Assembly: GCF_030269925.1 (NCBI RefSeq)
Contig: NC_085127.1
Location: 131,501 to 195,500 of the forward strand
Length of the DNA: 64,000 nucleotides
Direction of reading: 5' to 3'
Source of the DNA: Bombyx mori
Lineage: Eukaryota; Arthropoda; Insecta; Lepidoptera; Bombycidae
In this document: one piece after another, positions 56,501 through 64,000 of the stretch
How the letters are laid out: each line of letters starts with the position of its first letter
How positions within the stretch are numbered: position 1 is the stretch's first letter
Translations under genes and position numbers: made by a program
Notes under the pieces: model-generated
Told to the model about the DNA's origin: nothing
What the model saw: the letters and a program-made list of their open reading frames with translations, nothing else
Databases searched by the model: none

Positions 56501-59500
56501 TGTTTGAACAAGACAAAAAACAGCTCAGTCAATTAAACTCGGTAAAAACTCGGCTATTTTAATAAAACAATTATTCGAGTGCTTCAAATATTTATTGTTT
56601 TGGATCCCTTGGCCGTCCACCCTTTCATAAAAATTTATATTTGCCCTCGAATTATTCAGACTGCCACGCTTTGGACCTTTTTAGAAACGCGGCTTGATTT
56701 TTTTCGTCCAGTTTGATCTCCTATTAAGTAGATATTTTCGTTGGTATCTTTGATTCTTAACAATGTTTCTATTACCGCTGATTAAACTGAAGGGATAGTG
56801 CACAAAAACAAAGGGATTAAGACAAAAAATGAATTTGAGTAATTATTTGCGGTACGGCGCGTTAGGAGTCCGCGCGGGAAGCCTCCACCAACTAGCTTAT
56901 TTCAGTTACTAGGAACTTGCATTAAATGTGTGACCAAGCTTACGGCCTATCTGGTTTTTTCTTGGAGGGAATTATTACTGGTGGCCCGTAGACCTTTCCA
57001 GATTCATCAAGACAGGTGATCGAGTACGGGCTCAGCCTGGGTGGGAAATTCTAACAGCTGCCCCAGCGCTTCCGAAAGAGACCTAATAAAAAAATAAGGG
57101 CAGTTTCTTCGCGAATGTATATACTACGGGCTAGGAATCGCAACCCACTGAAAAAATCCGGCGAGAAACTCAGCTGCTTTTTGTGTGGGTTATGATGCTT
57201 TACGTCTAAATCTTTAACGAGCTCGACGAGTCAGGTTCCCAGGGTCGCTGTGCCTGGTCCTAGTATCTTCAGACAGCTAATGACATGATTAGTGGATCGG
57301 TTGGATTAGTATGTGTCTAGGGTGCTGACGGTGACTTGCTCCTGTGTAAGCCAGAGTCCGGTAATAGTCAAAGGTAAAGCGATAAGGCGATGAGGCGATT
57401 TTCATGACGCGTCGGTTTATCAAAGCACCGTTCCGATGCTGACTTCAGGTATTTTCCGATAGATCCGAGGCCCAGATTTACGTAAAGATAAACGTTCCTC
57501 AGGAACTAGGATGCTTTGACGACTATCTTATAAAAACAGGATTGAAGGGCCAGAAGGGTATCTATGTGGGTGTGGCCACTTAACACCAAGTGGGCTGTGA
57601 GATCGTCCACCCATCTATGTAATATAATAAAAAAAGGCCTAAAGTTTATTTGCGATTAGGGACTTCTTTCTACTCGAGTCGTAACTAGACGTGTCATGGA
57701 CGAAGATGGCTAGCTGGGCTGCCAAAGATCGGGGAATGTCATTTGTAAATAAACTAAAAAGAAGCGGAGAGAAGATGCAGCCTTGCGGGACTCCAGATGC
57801 AATAGAACTGGGGGAGAAACGAGTTCCCTCGATCCAAACGAACGATTCGGCCAGAATGCCGAAGAATGCCAAGATATACCATAACAGCCAAGTGGTCTAT
57901 TTATTGTTGAGGAATGCTGTTGAGGGTACAGGAATCCGTAGACATCACAATCCAAATGATGCTACTTAGCTTGAAACACGAAGTCGAAGGTTTAAATGTA
58001 TTCATCGTATGACGGACGTCTCAATCTTCAAACAGAAATGATTACCACCACAAATTTCGTGAATTTATGAACCTTACTGCCTACATTTCATCTTAGATGT
58101 AATTATTTTTCTAGAAAGCGTTACCCTGATTAAGTATCGATATATTGAGGGCTTCTCATACATCAAGCAATGGACGTAGATCACGATTATCCATTCAACC
58201 AACACCCAAACAAAATAACTTTAATAATACATACAATTATTAAAACAATTCAAAAACAATGAAACTAAACAAAGCATTAGACATAAGCAGACAACGGAAC
58301 GTGTTTCATGTTCCGTTTTATCTGTACATTTTTAGCGTCCGAATGTGAGCCACGTGACTGATGTCCTACACTTTGTATCGGGGTATTAGCCGCGCTCCTA
58401 ATATGACGGGAGATGAATGCTGGAAGACATAACTTTTCACATGAGGAATCGGGGTAGTATTTTAATATATTTTTTTACTGCGAGAGCTGTTTACTTAATT
58501 AGGGTTCCCTTATCAGTTTTTAAATAATTATAGATCGAAAAACCCGATTTTGGAAGTTTATATTTTAATATCTATTAAATATGATTCAGACGTCACAATG
58601 TTTGTCCGGAATGAACTCCGAAACGATCTACGTGATTTTAATAAATTTGGGCTTAGTTCCAACTTGACAGATAGAATAGTTGTATCTCTATTTGTTATCA
58701 CAATATTTTTTGTAACTGTATTTATTTAATTAAAGATGTTTATCCTCTATGCGTTCCTGACGTGTTGATCTAATTTTGACGTCACTTGGTTCAGTTGTGG
58801 CTGACGCTCCAAGAAGTCTGTTTAAGTACCATCAATGCAGATGGCGCCTGAATAGTTTAAAACAATAGATGCTTTCCAAACGATTAGCCATAATACGAAG
58901 CGTGATTAGGTTTACTAGTTTTTCATATTTCTACAACAAAGGTCATAATGTGCTTTTTTTAATTTTTTTTACTCAATATATCTGACTGATTTCTTTTATT
59001 TTCATTTTCTAAACGACGTGTAATTATCCATTATTAAGTTAGAGTTTATAACCAATCTAATCTGTACGTTCGTCTATAAATTGCAAACAAAACGCTGAGC
59101 TAGTTTGGTCAATGAGCAACGCCGATTCGGTCCAGCGGGTTGAGAGCTGCGGATATTCACAATCAAAACGGCCTGTTTAAGAACATTCTTTACATTATAC
59201 TGTAAATTCGTTGAAACAACCGTTCTTGTCAATGTCAATTCCCCTTTATCAAAGATTTGTGGTGAATATAACCAAATATGTGCATTAATTGACGGCATTG
59301 ACATTTTTAACGACACGTGTCCTGGTCTCAAAAACAAACTAGTATCCAAGTTCCTTTGCTTATAACTGATGAGAGAATGTCATTCTGATTACATTGCGCA
59401 GTCTGCTCTATGTATTTATATTTTTTGGATTGCCGCGCTCGACTTTTTTAATTTTTTTATAGTTTTATAATTTTTTTTATAATTTTTTACTATATAAATA

Positions 59501-62500
59501 TGTGCATTATTTCTTATTTAGTAATCTGTGAAGTTAGTAGTGTGTGTAGTTAGCTCTTGTTTTCATGTTGTTTTCAAATATATATATTGCTGTAACATGT
59601 CATAGTGTGTTATAAGAGATTGCTGTACATGCCTGTAACTGGCTTACATACCAGTACTTAATTTTATACATGTTAATTTTAAGCTTGAATGTTTTGTGTG
59701 TATTGCTGTTGGTGTGTCTAAATAAATAAATAAATAAATATTCTATAGCCGTTTCCCTATTCAGAATCTGAAACTTTACAAATGTAATACATGGAAGTAT
59801 ACCTAAATATGATGTTATCTCTGTAGTCATTTGGCAAACTAAGCCTTGCATTTCAACTGAACACAAGTGTCGAACAGTTAACGTGACAAACAAATTAACT
59901 AATTAAACGATAACAAATTAAATGACTGTAAGAAATATCCAATATAAATTATAACCTGAGGGTTCCGGATCTATTTGGGCCGGATGTGTATATTTACGGA
60001 TGTGTAGACTATTACAAATTTAATAAACTCCAGTGCCCTTAAGCAATATTGTTAATCGCAACCGATCTTGATTTGTATACCGATGTACGTTTTTTAATTT
60101 TGACAAATCTAATGGTATGCCGCGTAGTAGAAAATGCAATAACCGAAGTCAAAGACATATTAGTAGCCTCTATGACGAAAAATCTCTGTTTGAAATGTAA
60201 TAACGCGGGTAAGAAAGAGCAAGAGTAACCCAGAAAAATAAGGGCTCGCGGATAAAAAAAAATGTTTTAAAAATCTTTAGATATTTTTATCGGGTTCTCA
60301 CATGAGAAATCTTTATGGGTTCTCACAGCAAAGCATATTTTGGACCTAAACAAGTAGATTAAGTAGGGCTGCTGTTTGTCTTGTATTTTTCTAATCAAAG
60401 CAATCATGCATTTTGTTTCCATGAATTGGATGGCCATTACTCTAATGCCATGGTATTTTTGATCTAATGTCTTAAGCTGCATGGAGAAATTCACGTTGTT
60501 GTGTCTATGGGCCCCATTAACGGCTTATGACTTATTCTCTCTCTGTCCACGATAGTAGAAAATAATACGCATCCATAATAAGCTACAAAACGTCTATTGG
60601 CTGGCTGCTGTTGCCTAAAGCGGCACATAATCACCTTCCACGTTCAAAACCACCGCCATGTTTATTTTAGGTTCAGTGTTGATCTGGCACTCGTAGACCC
60701 CCGCGTCTCTCGGCTGAACGTAGTCGATCTTCAAGTCCCAGTCGTCCGAAGGTTCGGGATGGAGAACGCTGAACCTGGCGTCACCGGTGTACGTGAATAT
60801 GTGGGAGGTTAGGATGTGAAGGTCGCGTTTTCTCATCCAAGAGACCTGAGGGATAGAGCACAACTATAGGTTAAAATATTCAAAATATATTTATACAGGC
60901 AGCGCCGGTGGGTGTGGGATGATTTCAATGGAGCCGTCGATATTTAGTAGACTCATGAAATGTAGTCAATATCCTATATGTGACAAATACTCTACATTCT
61001 CTTAAATGTTTCATCTGTTTTCACTTCGTACTTGTCCGGAAAATTGGATACCATTTGATTTTTTAAATAAGACTAATTTAAAAACAATTAGACTTTACAC
61101 TATACGGCCCCGAGCTAGGCTTTTATTATGTGTATGTCTTCTGGAAACACATAACAAAGAATCGAGTTCCCATCATCCGAATACTAAATATATTCAGCAA
61201 AGACTAGACTAATTAACTCCGATCAGAAGTCTAACTAGAATGACTAACCATCATGGGACCATTGAGGCCTTCATTAAGAGATTTATTTGAACAAAACAAT
61301 TTGTACGGGGTAATGCATTCCGAAATTAAATTATAAAAATGTTTGGCTGCAGGCGAATCTGACAAAAACCGGCTCGTTACTTAATTTTATTATTGTAAAT
61401 ACTGTAAAACATCCTTAGTGCGGACCATCTCGCTTAATTACAGGGCCGGCTTAGCCGGGCTTACTCTAATTACGCGAGAAAACAAAAACTCAACAAAAAG
61501 CGGATGAAATTTATTTTCTTATTATCCTGCCTCGAGGGCGTCGAATTAAAAATTTAATACAAACGTTTATCGTCCTTGGAATGTTTACGCACCAAAGAAA
61601 TTGAACTTGTGATAAATTAAATTGTTTGCGTATTGCGCACGAGTGCCAAGAGCTTTCGCTTTGAGCTAAGACCGGAGCTCTCCTTTGCACACAGCGCCTG
61701 TGGCCCAACGCTACTGTCGTCTGATTCGGAAGGTTGAGATTGGTGTCTGTGATTCATACAACCATCTGTGTTGCTCACGTTAACAGTAAATAATGTTCTA
61801 CGGGGTCCACATATTTTTTATTCTCGAGTTCATAATGCACTTCCACGGTGAAGAAATGACATCGCGTGACTCAAACCCACAGATTCTATAATTTGCATAA
61901 TTAATGGTAGTAAAGTGCCTGGTGAGCCCATACCAGTAGGTGCCGCCAGCTACCCTATATCTGACCCTAAGGAGTAATGCGTTCTGGTGGGCAGGGTGCA
62001 ACAGCCGTTATAGAATCGAGACTTAGATCTCATTTCTCTAGGTCTATGTGGTGCTCATGTTCTGATGTCAATCGGCTCCACTGTGACCACTTAGTACCAA
62101 ATAAGTTTACTGGTGGTAGGACGTCTTGTGAGTCCACACGGGTAGGTACCATCACCCTGCCTATTTCTGCCGTGCAGGAGTAATGCGTTTCGATTTGAAG
62201 GGTGGGGCAGTCGTTGTACTGTAAAGACTAAGGCCTTAGAACTCTTGTTTCAAGACGACTGGTGACATTTACGTTATAAATATATATGGGCTCCAGTAAC
62301 CAATTAACACCAGGTAACAATAGGGCTCGCCCACCTATCTAAGTAATAAAACAATGGGATCATGATAGTACTCAATCGTCTATACAGTAAAAAAACCAAT
62401 AGCTTACAAATGATTCCTCTGTTATTCAGGATCACTCAGTAAGTTGTTGGCAAGCTCCATCTCTTGCTAAAAGTGATAAAATGTGTGCAGTTTTAGAAGG

Positions 62501-63769
62501 CCCCCGCCTTAGATTACTAAGAACATTCTATTAAAATGAATGAAGTTTTATAAAATAATTTGTGGACCAATATTTATATTCTCAATAACAGTGGTTTCGT
62601 TCGCTATGATTACGGTATCATTGAATCTATTGGTATACAAAAGTTGTAAATTTGTGGTTGAGTTTAGGACTATTTGTTAACATTACAGCAAGTAATTCAA
62701 GTCATAACATACTCTTTAAATTGCATCGAGAAAATCCATCGCCCCATTTATACTAAGCGAGATATTATAGAGAATAAATGTTTTGCGGAGCATATTGACA
62801 TTGCAAAATGGGTGCCGCAGCTCATTCTACGAGCTAAAGTCTAAATTTTCAACCAGCGCACACGGGACATATGAGGCCACAAATACATTATAAACATCAC
62901 TATAATAAAGAGTTTTATGATTCCAAACTATTTATAATAAGACCGGCAATAAACCGACGTACATCAGATACAAGCTTTAATCATGGAAATCCCGAATTCG
63001 ATGATCAACCGAAATTTCCTACCCTGGCCACAAATATAGTTTTGAAATCATTCCCGCTGCTGTTAAATTGGCTACGAGAGATGAATTTCAATGTCCCGTG
63101 AGACTTGTGTTGAAAGCGGTTTGTGAAACTGAATAATTAATGTCCTAATATTATGATATTATAAAGTAAATAGTTTTATTTTCCAAACGAATACAGCAAC
63201 CTTAGTCGGGGATGATTACAGTAATAATAACAATTTATGTGTCGGCTTACGATGATTGAATGCACGGCGGTAGGTGGTTTTGGCACCCGTAAGATATATT
63301 ACAAACGTATTTACTGTTAATCCCTTATACTGTGTCGAAGTATTTGTGCGAAATTGTTTTATTGGTATGCTGTATTCAATATATCATATTATTGTGCCAT
63401 TTCATTGTTTTTCGAAGCATTTTTTGGTAGCTCGCGGTAAGGTGTCGTGGGTGTGAACGCTTAGGCCAGTTCTATGGCGAGAAGTGTCAGTGGCGGTAAA
63501 GTGAGTCGTGGGTAGCATTTTTAAACTTTTCGTCCCAATCGGATCACAGTCAACGGAACGTAAGGCATCATTAAAAGATGTACTTAAAATAAATTGTAAT
63601 GGCGACGATATCAGACTCACAGTTCTATTCCCTATATGCTTGGCTCTGCAGCGCAAGACTGCTGACTGTCCCACCACGGTGGACACGTTCCTCGGAGACA
63701 CATCGTCGAAGTATGGCCGCTCGACTCTGATGGTCTCTGGGCTGCCATTGCTGGTGGCTGCGAGTAGAC
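43387..63769 (-). CDS. dpr: dpr-family Ig-domain cell-surface protein (5 exons, N-terminus missing)
   Basis: Join of complement 63621-63769, 60635-60845, 51343-51460, 44131-44318 and 43387-43496. All internal borders are GT/AG and the phases match (1, 0, 1, 2, 1). The product gives 257 residues: Ig1 with Cys in LRC and YEC and Trp in VSW, Ig2 with Cys in LTC and YTC and Trp in VLW, and a tail starting GEHPAAMQ. Dpr proteins are neuronal surface Ig proteins that pair with DIP partners in synaptic recognition. The VSWMRKRDLHILT and DSPRGGIS stretches and the GEHPAAMQ tail are hallmarks of the family. The signal-peptide exon lies beyond 64000. I cannot tell which of the roughly twenty insect dpr paralogues it is. 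A LINE and several SINEs sit in the introns, none in an exon. Confidence 0.9.
43693..43798 (+). mobile_element. Bm1-type SINE fragment
   Basis: Degenerate 3' part of Bm1 (GATGTCTGTGGGCTCCGGGG, then the CATCCCACTACGTAATAAAT end), between two dpr exons. Confidence 0.6.
44131..44318 (-). CDS. dpr: dpr exon: second half of Ig2
   Basis: Acceptor ATCTTAG, donor AATG/GTGAGG. Completes the Ig2 Trp codon, then YHGNAVVDFDSPRGGIS, LLVTKAALTDSGNYTC and HVLN. It carries the second Ig2 cysteine and an N-Y-T glycosylation sequon. 188 nt, ending in phase 1. Confidence 0.93.
44394..44742 (+). repeat. Unclassified interspersed repeat, copy B
   Basis: Partner of 2712-3059, same orientation and similar length, with substitutions and small indels throughout. 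It lies in the dpr intron 75 bp from the exon above. Between 44743 and 45389 I see nothing else. Confidence 0.7.
45390..45404 (+). repeat. 5' target-site duplication of full-length Jockey LINE
   Basis: GGTGGACCGCTCATT, repeated exactly at 50581-50595. Confidence 0.95.
45507..45656 (+). repeat. 75-bp tandem pair in Jockey 5' UTR
   Basis: Two units beginning TGTGTTTGTGGTACATCTGC and TGTGTTCGTGGTACATCTGC (45507 and 45582). Just upstream, about four short units like TTGTTCGCCCGGC (45460-45506) are also tandem. Repeated 5' UTR modules often carry LINE promoter activity; that is inferred here. Confidence 0.75.
45807..47435 (+). CDS. Jockey-clade LINE ORF1 (gag-like nucleic-acid-binding protein)
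   Basis: A 542-residue protein expected to coat the element RNA. I start it at ATG 45807 (ATCATGG, A at -3 and G at +4). The frame is open about 45 nt further upstream, but only from a GTG. The first 190 residues are Ala/Pro/Ser-rich and acidic in part (SDSDSDME). A PRE_C2HC-type region follows: RELRVVIRGIPKELD...RMHTGR...YNMVLVAL. Three knuckles start at Cys342: CX2CX4HX4C (CHNC...C), CX2CX3HX4C (CVKC...C) and CX2CX4HX6C (CVLC...C). The C-terminus has a low-complexity Pro/Ala stretch then a helical end. It stops with TAA directly before ORF2 in the same frame. This copy is complete, unlike the fragment at 24450-24816. Confidence 0.93.
   Translation: MDAVFAEFLRLRHPQLASEFLAFKANHTASPLEDSAALAAPASPVPACRASALSTAASVVPAAPVSPILARKAAASSAVTIVSAERSSAASVAPSKTPTLARRSPAPASSCSDSDSDMEVDLAPASSTDGFTLVQKGKKRAAESRAPAAAKISKAVNASRPRPQTPVAPPARATPSPRPVAQNKTQTPPPVILQEKAAWDRVCLALKAKNINFTNARNLANGIQIKVQTPDDHRALSSYLRKERISFHTYTLQEERELRVVIRGIPKELDVELVKADLLEQGLPVNSVHRMHTGRGREPYNMVLVALQPTPEGKKIFNTQTVCRLSGIAVEAPHKKGTPSQCHNCQLYGHSSRNCHARPRCVKCLGDHATALCARDQKTATEPPSCVLCRTQGHPANYRGCPRAPKINRRVARQNRLRASGPDIKASAPSASQAKPAFVPAAVPSVSAWAKPLPYTNTATTPSSAIRPAPATRPSPATCPPTASDNLALAIDFFQSINFERVNALGDAIRAASTAQHFIAVVQEYADVYASLNTYVLPSLRR
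47433..47441 (+). promoter_or_regulatory. In-frame TAA-TCA-ATG junction of ORF1 and ORF2
   Basis: One stop codon and one sense codon separate the two frames, which are otherwise continuous. The same junction occurs at 24814-24822. ORF2 could be made by reinitiation or by occasional readthrough of TAA giving an ORF1-ORF2 fusion. The sequence alone does not decide. Confidence 0.85.
47439..50321 (+). CDS. Jockey-clade LINE ORF2 (endonuclease-reverse transcriptase), copy 2
   Basis: A 960-residue endonuclease-RT with the same domain order as copy 1 and catalytic GDLN (Asp144), SDH, FFDVAKAF (Asp596) and FADD (Asp684-685) intact. Unlike copy 1 it has the usual Gly608 in the HNGLIFKL segment, so of the two it is the better candidate for an active enzyme. 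The nine substitutions relative to copy 1 include Ser for Asn and Ile for Thr in the linker between endonuclease and RT, and Ser for Pro just before GVPQGS. Target-primed reverse transcription at a chromosomal nick is the expected reaction. The ATG lies 3 nt after the ORF1 stop. Confidence 0.96.
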   Translation: MAYISRIKPLSVTIGFFNAYGLANQRDQVSDFLRDHQIDIFLVQETLLKPARRDPKIANYNMVRNDRLSARGGGTVIYYRRALHCVPLDPPALANIEASVCRISLTGHAPIVIASVYLPPDKIVLSSDIEALLGMGSSVILAGDLNCKHIRWNSHTTTPNGRRLDALVDDLAFDIVAPLTPTHYPLNIAHRPDILDIALLKNVTLRLHSIEVVSELDSDHRPVVMKLGRAPDSVPVTRTVVDWHTLGISLAESDPPSLPFSPDSIPSPQDTAEAIDIVTSHITSTLDRSSKQVVAEDFLHRFKLPDDIRELLRAKNASIRAYDRYPTAENRIRMRALQRDVKSRITEVRDARWSDFLEGLAPSQRSYYRLARTLKSDTVVTMPPLVGPSGRLAAFDDDEKAELLADTLQTQCTPSTQSVDPVHVELVDSEVERRASLPPSDALPPVTPMEVKDLIKDLRPRKAPGSDGISNRVIKLLPVQLIVMLASIFNAAMANCIFPAVWKEADVIGIHKPGKPKNHPTSYRPISLLMSLGKLYERLLYKRLRDFVSSKGILIDEQFGFRTNHSCVQQVHRLTEHILVGLNRPKPLYTGALFFDVAKAFDKVWHNGLIFKLFNMGVPDSLVLIIRDFLSNRSFRYRVEGTRSSPRSLTAGVPQGSVLSPLLFSLFVNDIPRSPPTHLALFADDTTVYYSSRNKSLIAKKLQSAALALGQWFRKWRIDINPAKSTAVLFQRGSSTRISSRIRRRNLTPPITLFRQPIPWARKVKYLGVTLDASMTFRPHIKSVRDRAAFILGRLYPMICKRSKMSLRNKVTLYKTCIRPVMTYASVVFAHAARTHIDTLQSLQSRFCRLAVGAPWFVRNVDLHDDLGLESIRKYMKSASERYFDKAMRHDNRLIVAAADYSPNPDHAGASHRRRPRHVLTDPSDPITFALDAFSSNTRGRLRDPGNRTRRTRQRGRRAT
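50334..50367 (+). promoter_or_regulatory. Conserved 3' UTR hairpin, Jockey copy 2
   Basis: CCCGCTGAG (50334-50342) and CTCAGCGGG (50359-50367), identical to copy 1. Candidate RT recognition or translation-related structure. Confidence 0.8.
50581..50595 (+). repeat. 3' target-site duplication of full-length Jockey LINE
   Basis: Exact copy of 45390-45404, immediately after the poly(A). Between 50596 and 50961 nothing else is recognised. Confidence 0.95.
50962..51215 (+). mobile_element. Bm1-type SINE, diverged
   Basis: Body and tail of Bm1 with many substitutions (ACCCGCACGGGTAGATACC, GCAGTGATGCGTTTCGG). It lies in the dpr intron, 127 bp from the next dpr exon. Confidence 0.8.
51343..51460 (-). 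CDS. dpr: dpr exon: first half of Ig2
   Basis: Acceptor CTTGTTGCAG, donor TGTG/GTAATT. Encodes ATIWGSQDVYVKKGST, then ISLTC (first Ig2 Cys) and SASVLW, the Trp being split with the next exon. 118 nt with entry phase 1 and exit phase 2, fitting both neighbours exactly. It was found by looking for the missing Ig2 start in the large intron. Confidence 0.92.
51461..53248. other. dpr intron DNA
   Basis: AT-rich intronic sequence. No exon, RNA or clear repeat seen. Open frames near 52622-52951 and 52974-53156 on the minus strand have no motif I recognise. Confidence 0.4.
53249..53425 (+). pseudogene. LINE ORF2 C-terminal tail
   Basis: Reads VNGRRPRGRGPTRWTDQIR, then HSAADRGKWRGMVRNKLL and GGGHDPQY before a stop. 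The R-G-R-G-P-T-R-W and W-R-x-M-V pattern is that of the C-terminus of several insect LINEs. Only this piece is present, though its frame is uninterrupted. Compare 31437-31562 and 16021-16290. Confidence 0.72.
53883..54107 (+). mobile_element. Helitron-like non-autonomous element
   Basis: Starts TCTATACTAATATTATAAAG, continues with TTTGTTTGTTTGAACACGC and the GATTTGAAAAATTCTTTCAG block, and ends GTCGCAGGTAAAAGCTAG. A TC start and CTAG end fit Helitron-type ends. The preferred A/T insertion context is not clean, so this stays provisional. Confidence 0.58.
54336..54777 (-). mobile_element. Full-length Bm1-type SINE
   Basis: Complete reverse-strand copy with T-run at the left and tRNA-like head at the right (GTCTTATCCTTTAGGCCACG). 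In a dpr intron, same orientation as the gene. One of the best-preserved copies. Confidence 0.93.
54778..55674. other. dpr intron DNA
   Basis: AT-rich, no exon or repeat recognised. Confidence 0.4.
55675..55960 (-). mobile_element. Jockey-related LINE, 3' fragment
   Basis: Reverse strand shows hairpin arms CCCACTGAG and CTCATTGGG and, upstream, codons resembling the ORF2 end (TDSPDPF). Same diverged subfamily as 38802-39175. Confidence 0.72.
56150..56370 (-). mobile_element. Bm1-type SINE, strongly decayed
   Basis: Recognisable pieces are AGCGGCTGCCCTACTCTTCA, GGAATAGGCAGAATGAG and CTAACACTAATTATG. The frame over it is not a gene. Confidence 0.5.
56960..57955 (-). pseudogene. Decayed Jockey LINE copy, 5'-truncated
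   Basis: Minus strand. About 57639-57872 reads GTRFSPSSIASGVPQGCIFS, NDIPRSLA and FVHDTS, i.e. the RT core with the FADD motif ruined. About 57250-57450 matches the ORF2 C-terminus (ASER, then GASHRQHPRHI-like codons). About 56960-57200 is the 3' UTR with a damaged hairpin. Frameshifts throughout. A Bm1 fragment lies inside. Confidence 0.82.
57545..57634 (+). mobile_element. Bm1-type SINE, 3' end fragment
   Basis: Reads CACTTAACACCAAGTGGGC and the CCACCCATCTATGTAATA end with an A-run, inserted in the decayed Jockey copy. Confidence 0.75.
57956..60634. other. dpr intron DNA
   Basis: AT-rich, with an AAATA-type simple repeat at about 59720-59742 and a possible short Bm1 piece (GTCTATGGGCCCCATTAACG) at about 60502-60521. 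No exon recognised. Confidence 0.4.
59720..59742 (+). repeat. (AAAT)n microsatellite
   Basis: Five to six tandem AAAT units. Confidence 0.85.
60635..60845 (-). CDS. dpr: dpr exon: main part of Ig1
   Basis: Acceptor CTATCCCTCAG, donor GAAG/GTGATT. Encodes VSWMRKRDLHILT, HIFTYTGDARF, DDWDLKIDYVQPRDAGVYEC and INTEPKINM, with the Ig1 Trp and second Cys. 211 nt, entry phase 0, exit phase 1. These stretches are the strongest evidence for the dpr family. Confidence 0.95.
60846..61838. other. dpr intron DNA
   Basis: No exon or repeat recognised. Confidence 0.4.
61839..62104 (+). mobile_element. Bm1-type SINE, diverged, first of a tandem pair
   Basis: Linker and body of Bm1 from TTCCACGGTGAAGAAATGAC to ACCACTTAGTACC, with many substitutions. 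The tRNA-like head is missing. Confidence 0.72.
62109..62352 (+). mobile_element. Bm1-type SINE, second of a tandem pair
   Basis: Begins at ACTGGTGGTAGGACGTC directly after the first copy and ends in TCTAAGTAATAAAAC. Less diverged than its neighbour, so probably a later insertion at or near its 3' end. Confidence 0.82.
62353..63620. other. dpr intron DNA
   Basis: AT-rich, nothing recognised. The open frame at 62871-63101 has no motif I know. Confidence 0.4.
63621..63769 (-). CDS. dpr: dpr exon: start of Ig1
   Basis: Acceptor TTTTGTTCCCAG with a strong pyrimidine tract, donor AACT/GTGAGT. Encodes LLAATSNGSPETIRVERPYF, then NVSTVVGQSAVLRC (first Ig1 Cys) and HIGNRT. Two N-glycosylation sequons (NVS, NRT). 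Entry phase 1 means at least one more coding exon, with the signal peptide, lies upstream beyond 64000. None is visible in 63770-64000. Confidence 0.93.
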
Positions 63770-64000
63770 CTGGGAACAAAAGACAAAAGTTAATTAGCAT
63801 CACAAAATACTTTATATGACCTCGTAGTTCTGATGGTAAGTGCCCTTGGCGCTGCATTTTGGGGTTTGAAATGTATTTGGTACTCGGGGTATTCTTTATT
63901 CTTGTCAAGACACAAGTTATTAATATTTCTAGGGAATGTTGAATGTCTCTGACCCACAGCAATATTATTTACGCCAACTGTCTCAAAGAATACATGGGAG

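Noticed and set aside
63402..63962. 186-codon minus-strand frame taken as a gene
   Set aside because: Only the part in 63621-63769 is coding. Splice sites and Ig1 homology show the rest is intron read-through.
1..64000. CRISPR arrays, bacterial operons, or a prokaryotic defence system
   Set aside because: No regularly spaced short repeats, no compact operons and no bacterial-type genes. The content is insect nuclear DNA.

Overview
The window looks like lepidopteran nuclear DNA, almost certainly silkworm (Bombyx). It is AT-rich with GC-rich islands. About eighteen complete or partial copies of a tRNA-derived SINE of the Bm1 type are scattered on both strands. Two different intact non-LTR retrotransposons are present, and the only host gene I can reconstruct is split into short exons with GT/AG borders. 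No rRNA, tRNA, CRISPR or bacterial-type operon is visible.

Layout. 1-5.7 kb: AT-rich non-coding DNA with a Bm1 copy, an unclassified repeat (2712-3059), the 3' end of a Jockey-type element (3091-3372) and a Jockey RT remnant split by a Bm1. 5773-12874: a complete 7.1-kb R1-clade LINE with perfect 14-bp target-site duplications, intact ORF1 (802 aa) and ORF2 (1079 aa) joined by an overlapping TAATG stop-start, a perfect 45-nt palindrome beside its 5' end, and a degenerate TTAGG-like tract in its 5' UTR. 14-16.3 kb: decayed LINE pieces. 16.92-20.95 kb: a decayed PIF/Harbinger DNA transposon with an antisense transposase pseudogene. 24450-28016: a 5'-truncated Jockey-clade LINE with an intact 960-aa ORF2 and a 90-nt poly(A). 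28-43 kb: mostly unrecognised AT-rich DNA with Bm1 copies, Helitron-like ends, a 198-bp foldback element and LINE 3' fragments.

From 43387 to beyond the right edge, a gene of the dpr (defective proboscis extension response) family runs on the minus strand. I can join five coding exons in phase: 63621-63769, 60635-60845, 51343-51460, 44131-44318 and 43387-43496. They give 257 residues with two Ig domains and a C-terminal tail ending in a stop. The leader exon lies outside the window. The 7-kb intron between exons 44131-44318 and 51343-51460 holds a full-length copy (45405-50580) of the same Jockey-clade LINE, antisense to dpr, with 15-bp target-site duplications and ORFs differing at nine ORF2 residues from the 24.8-kb copy.

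How the parts relate. The two LINE families supply the reverse transcriptase machinery. Decayed fragments of the Jockey family on both strands share one 3' UTR hairpin, with a compensatory base-pair change in the divergent copies. The Bm1 copies are passengers. The dpr exons are short islands separated by introns that have absorbed most of the insertions.
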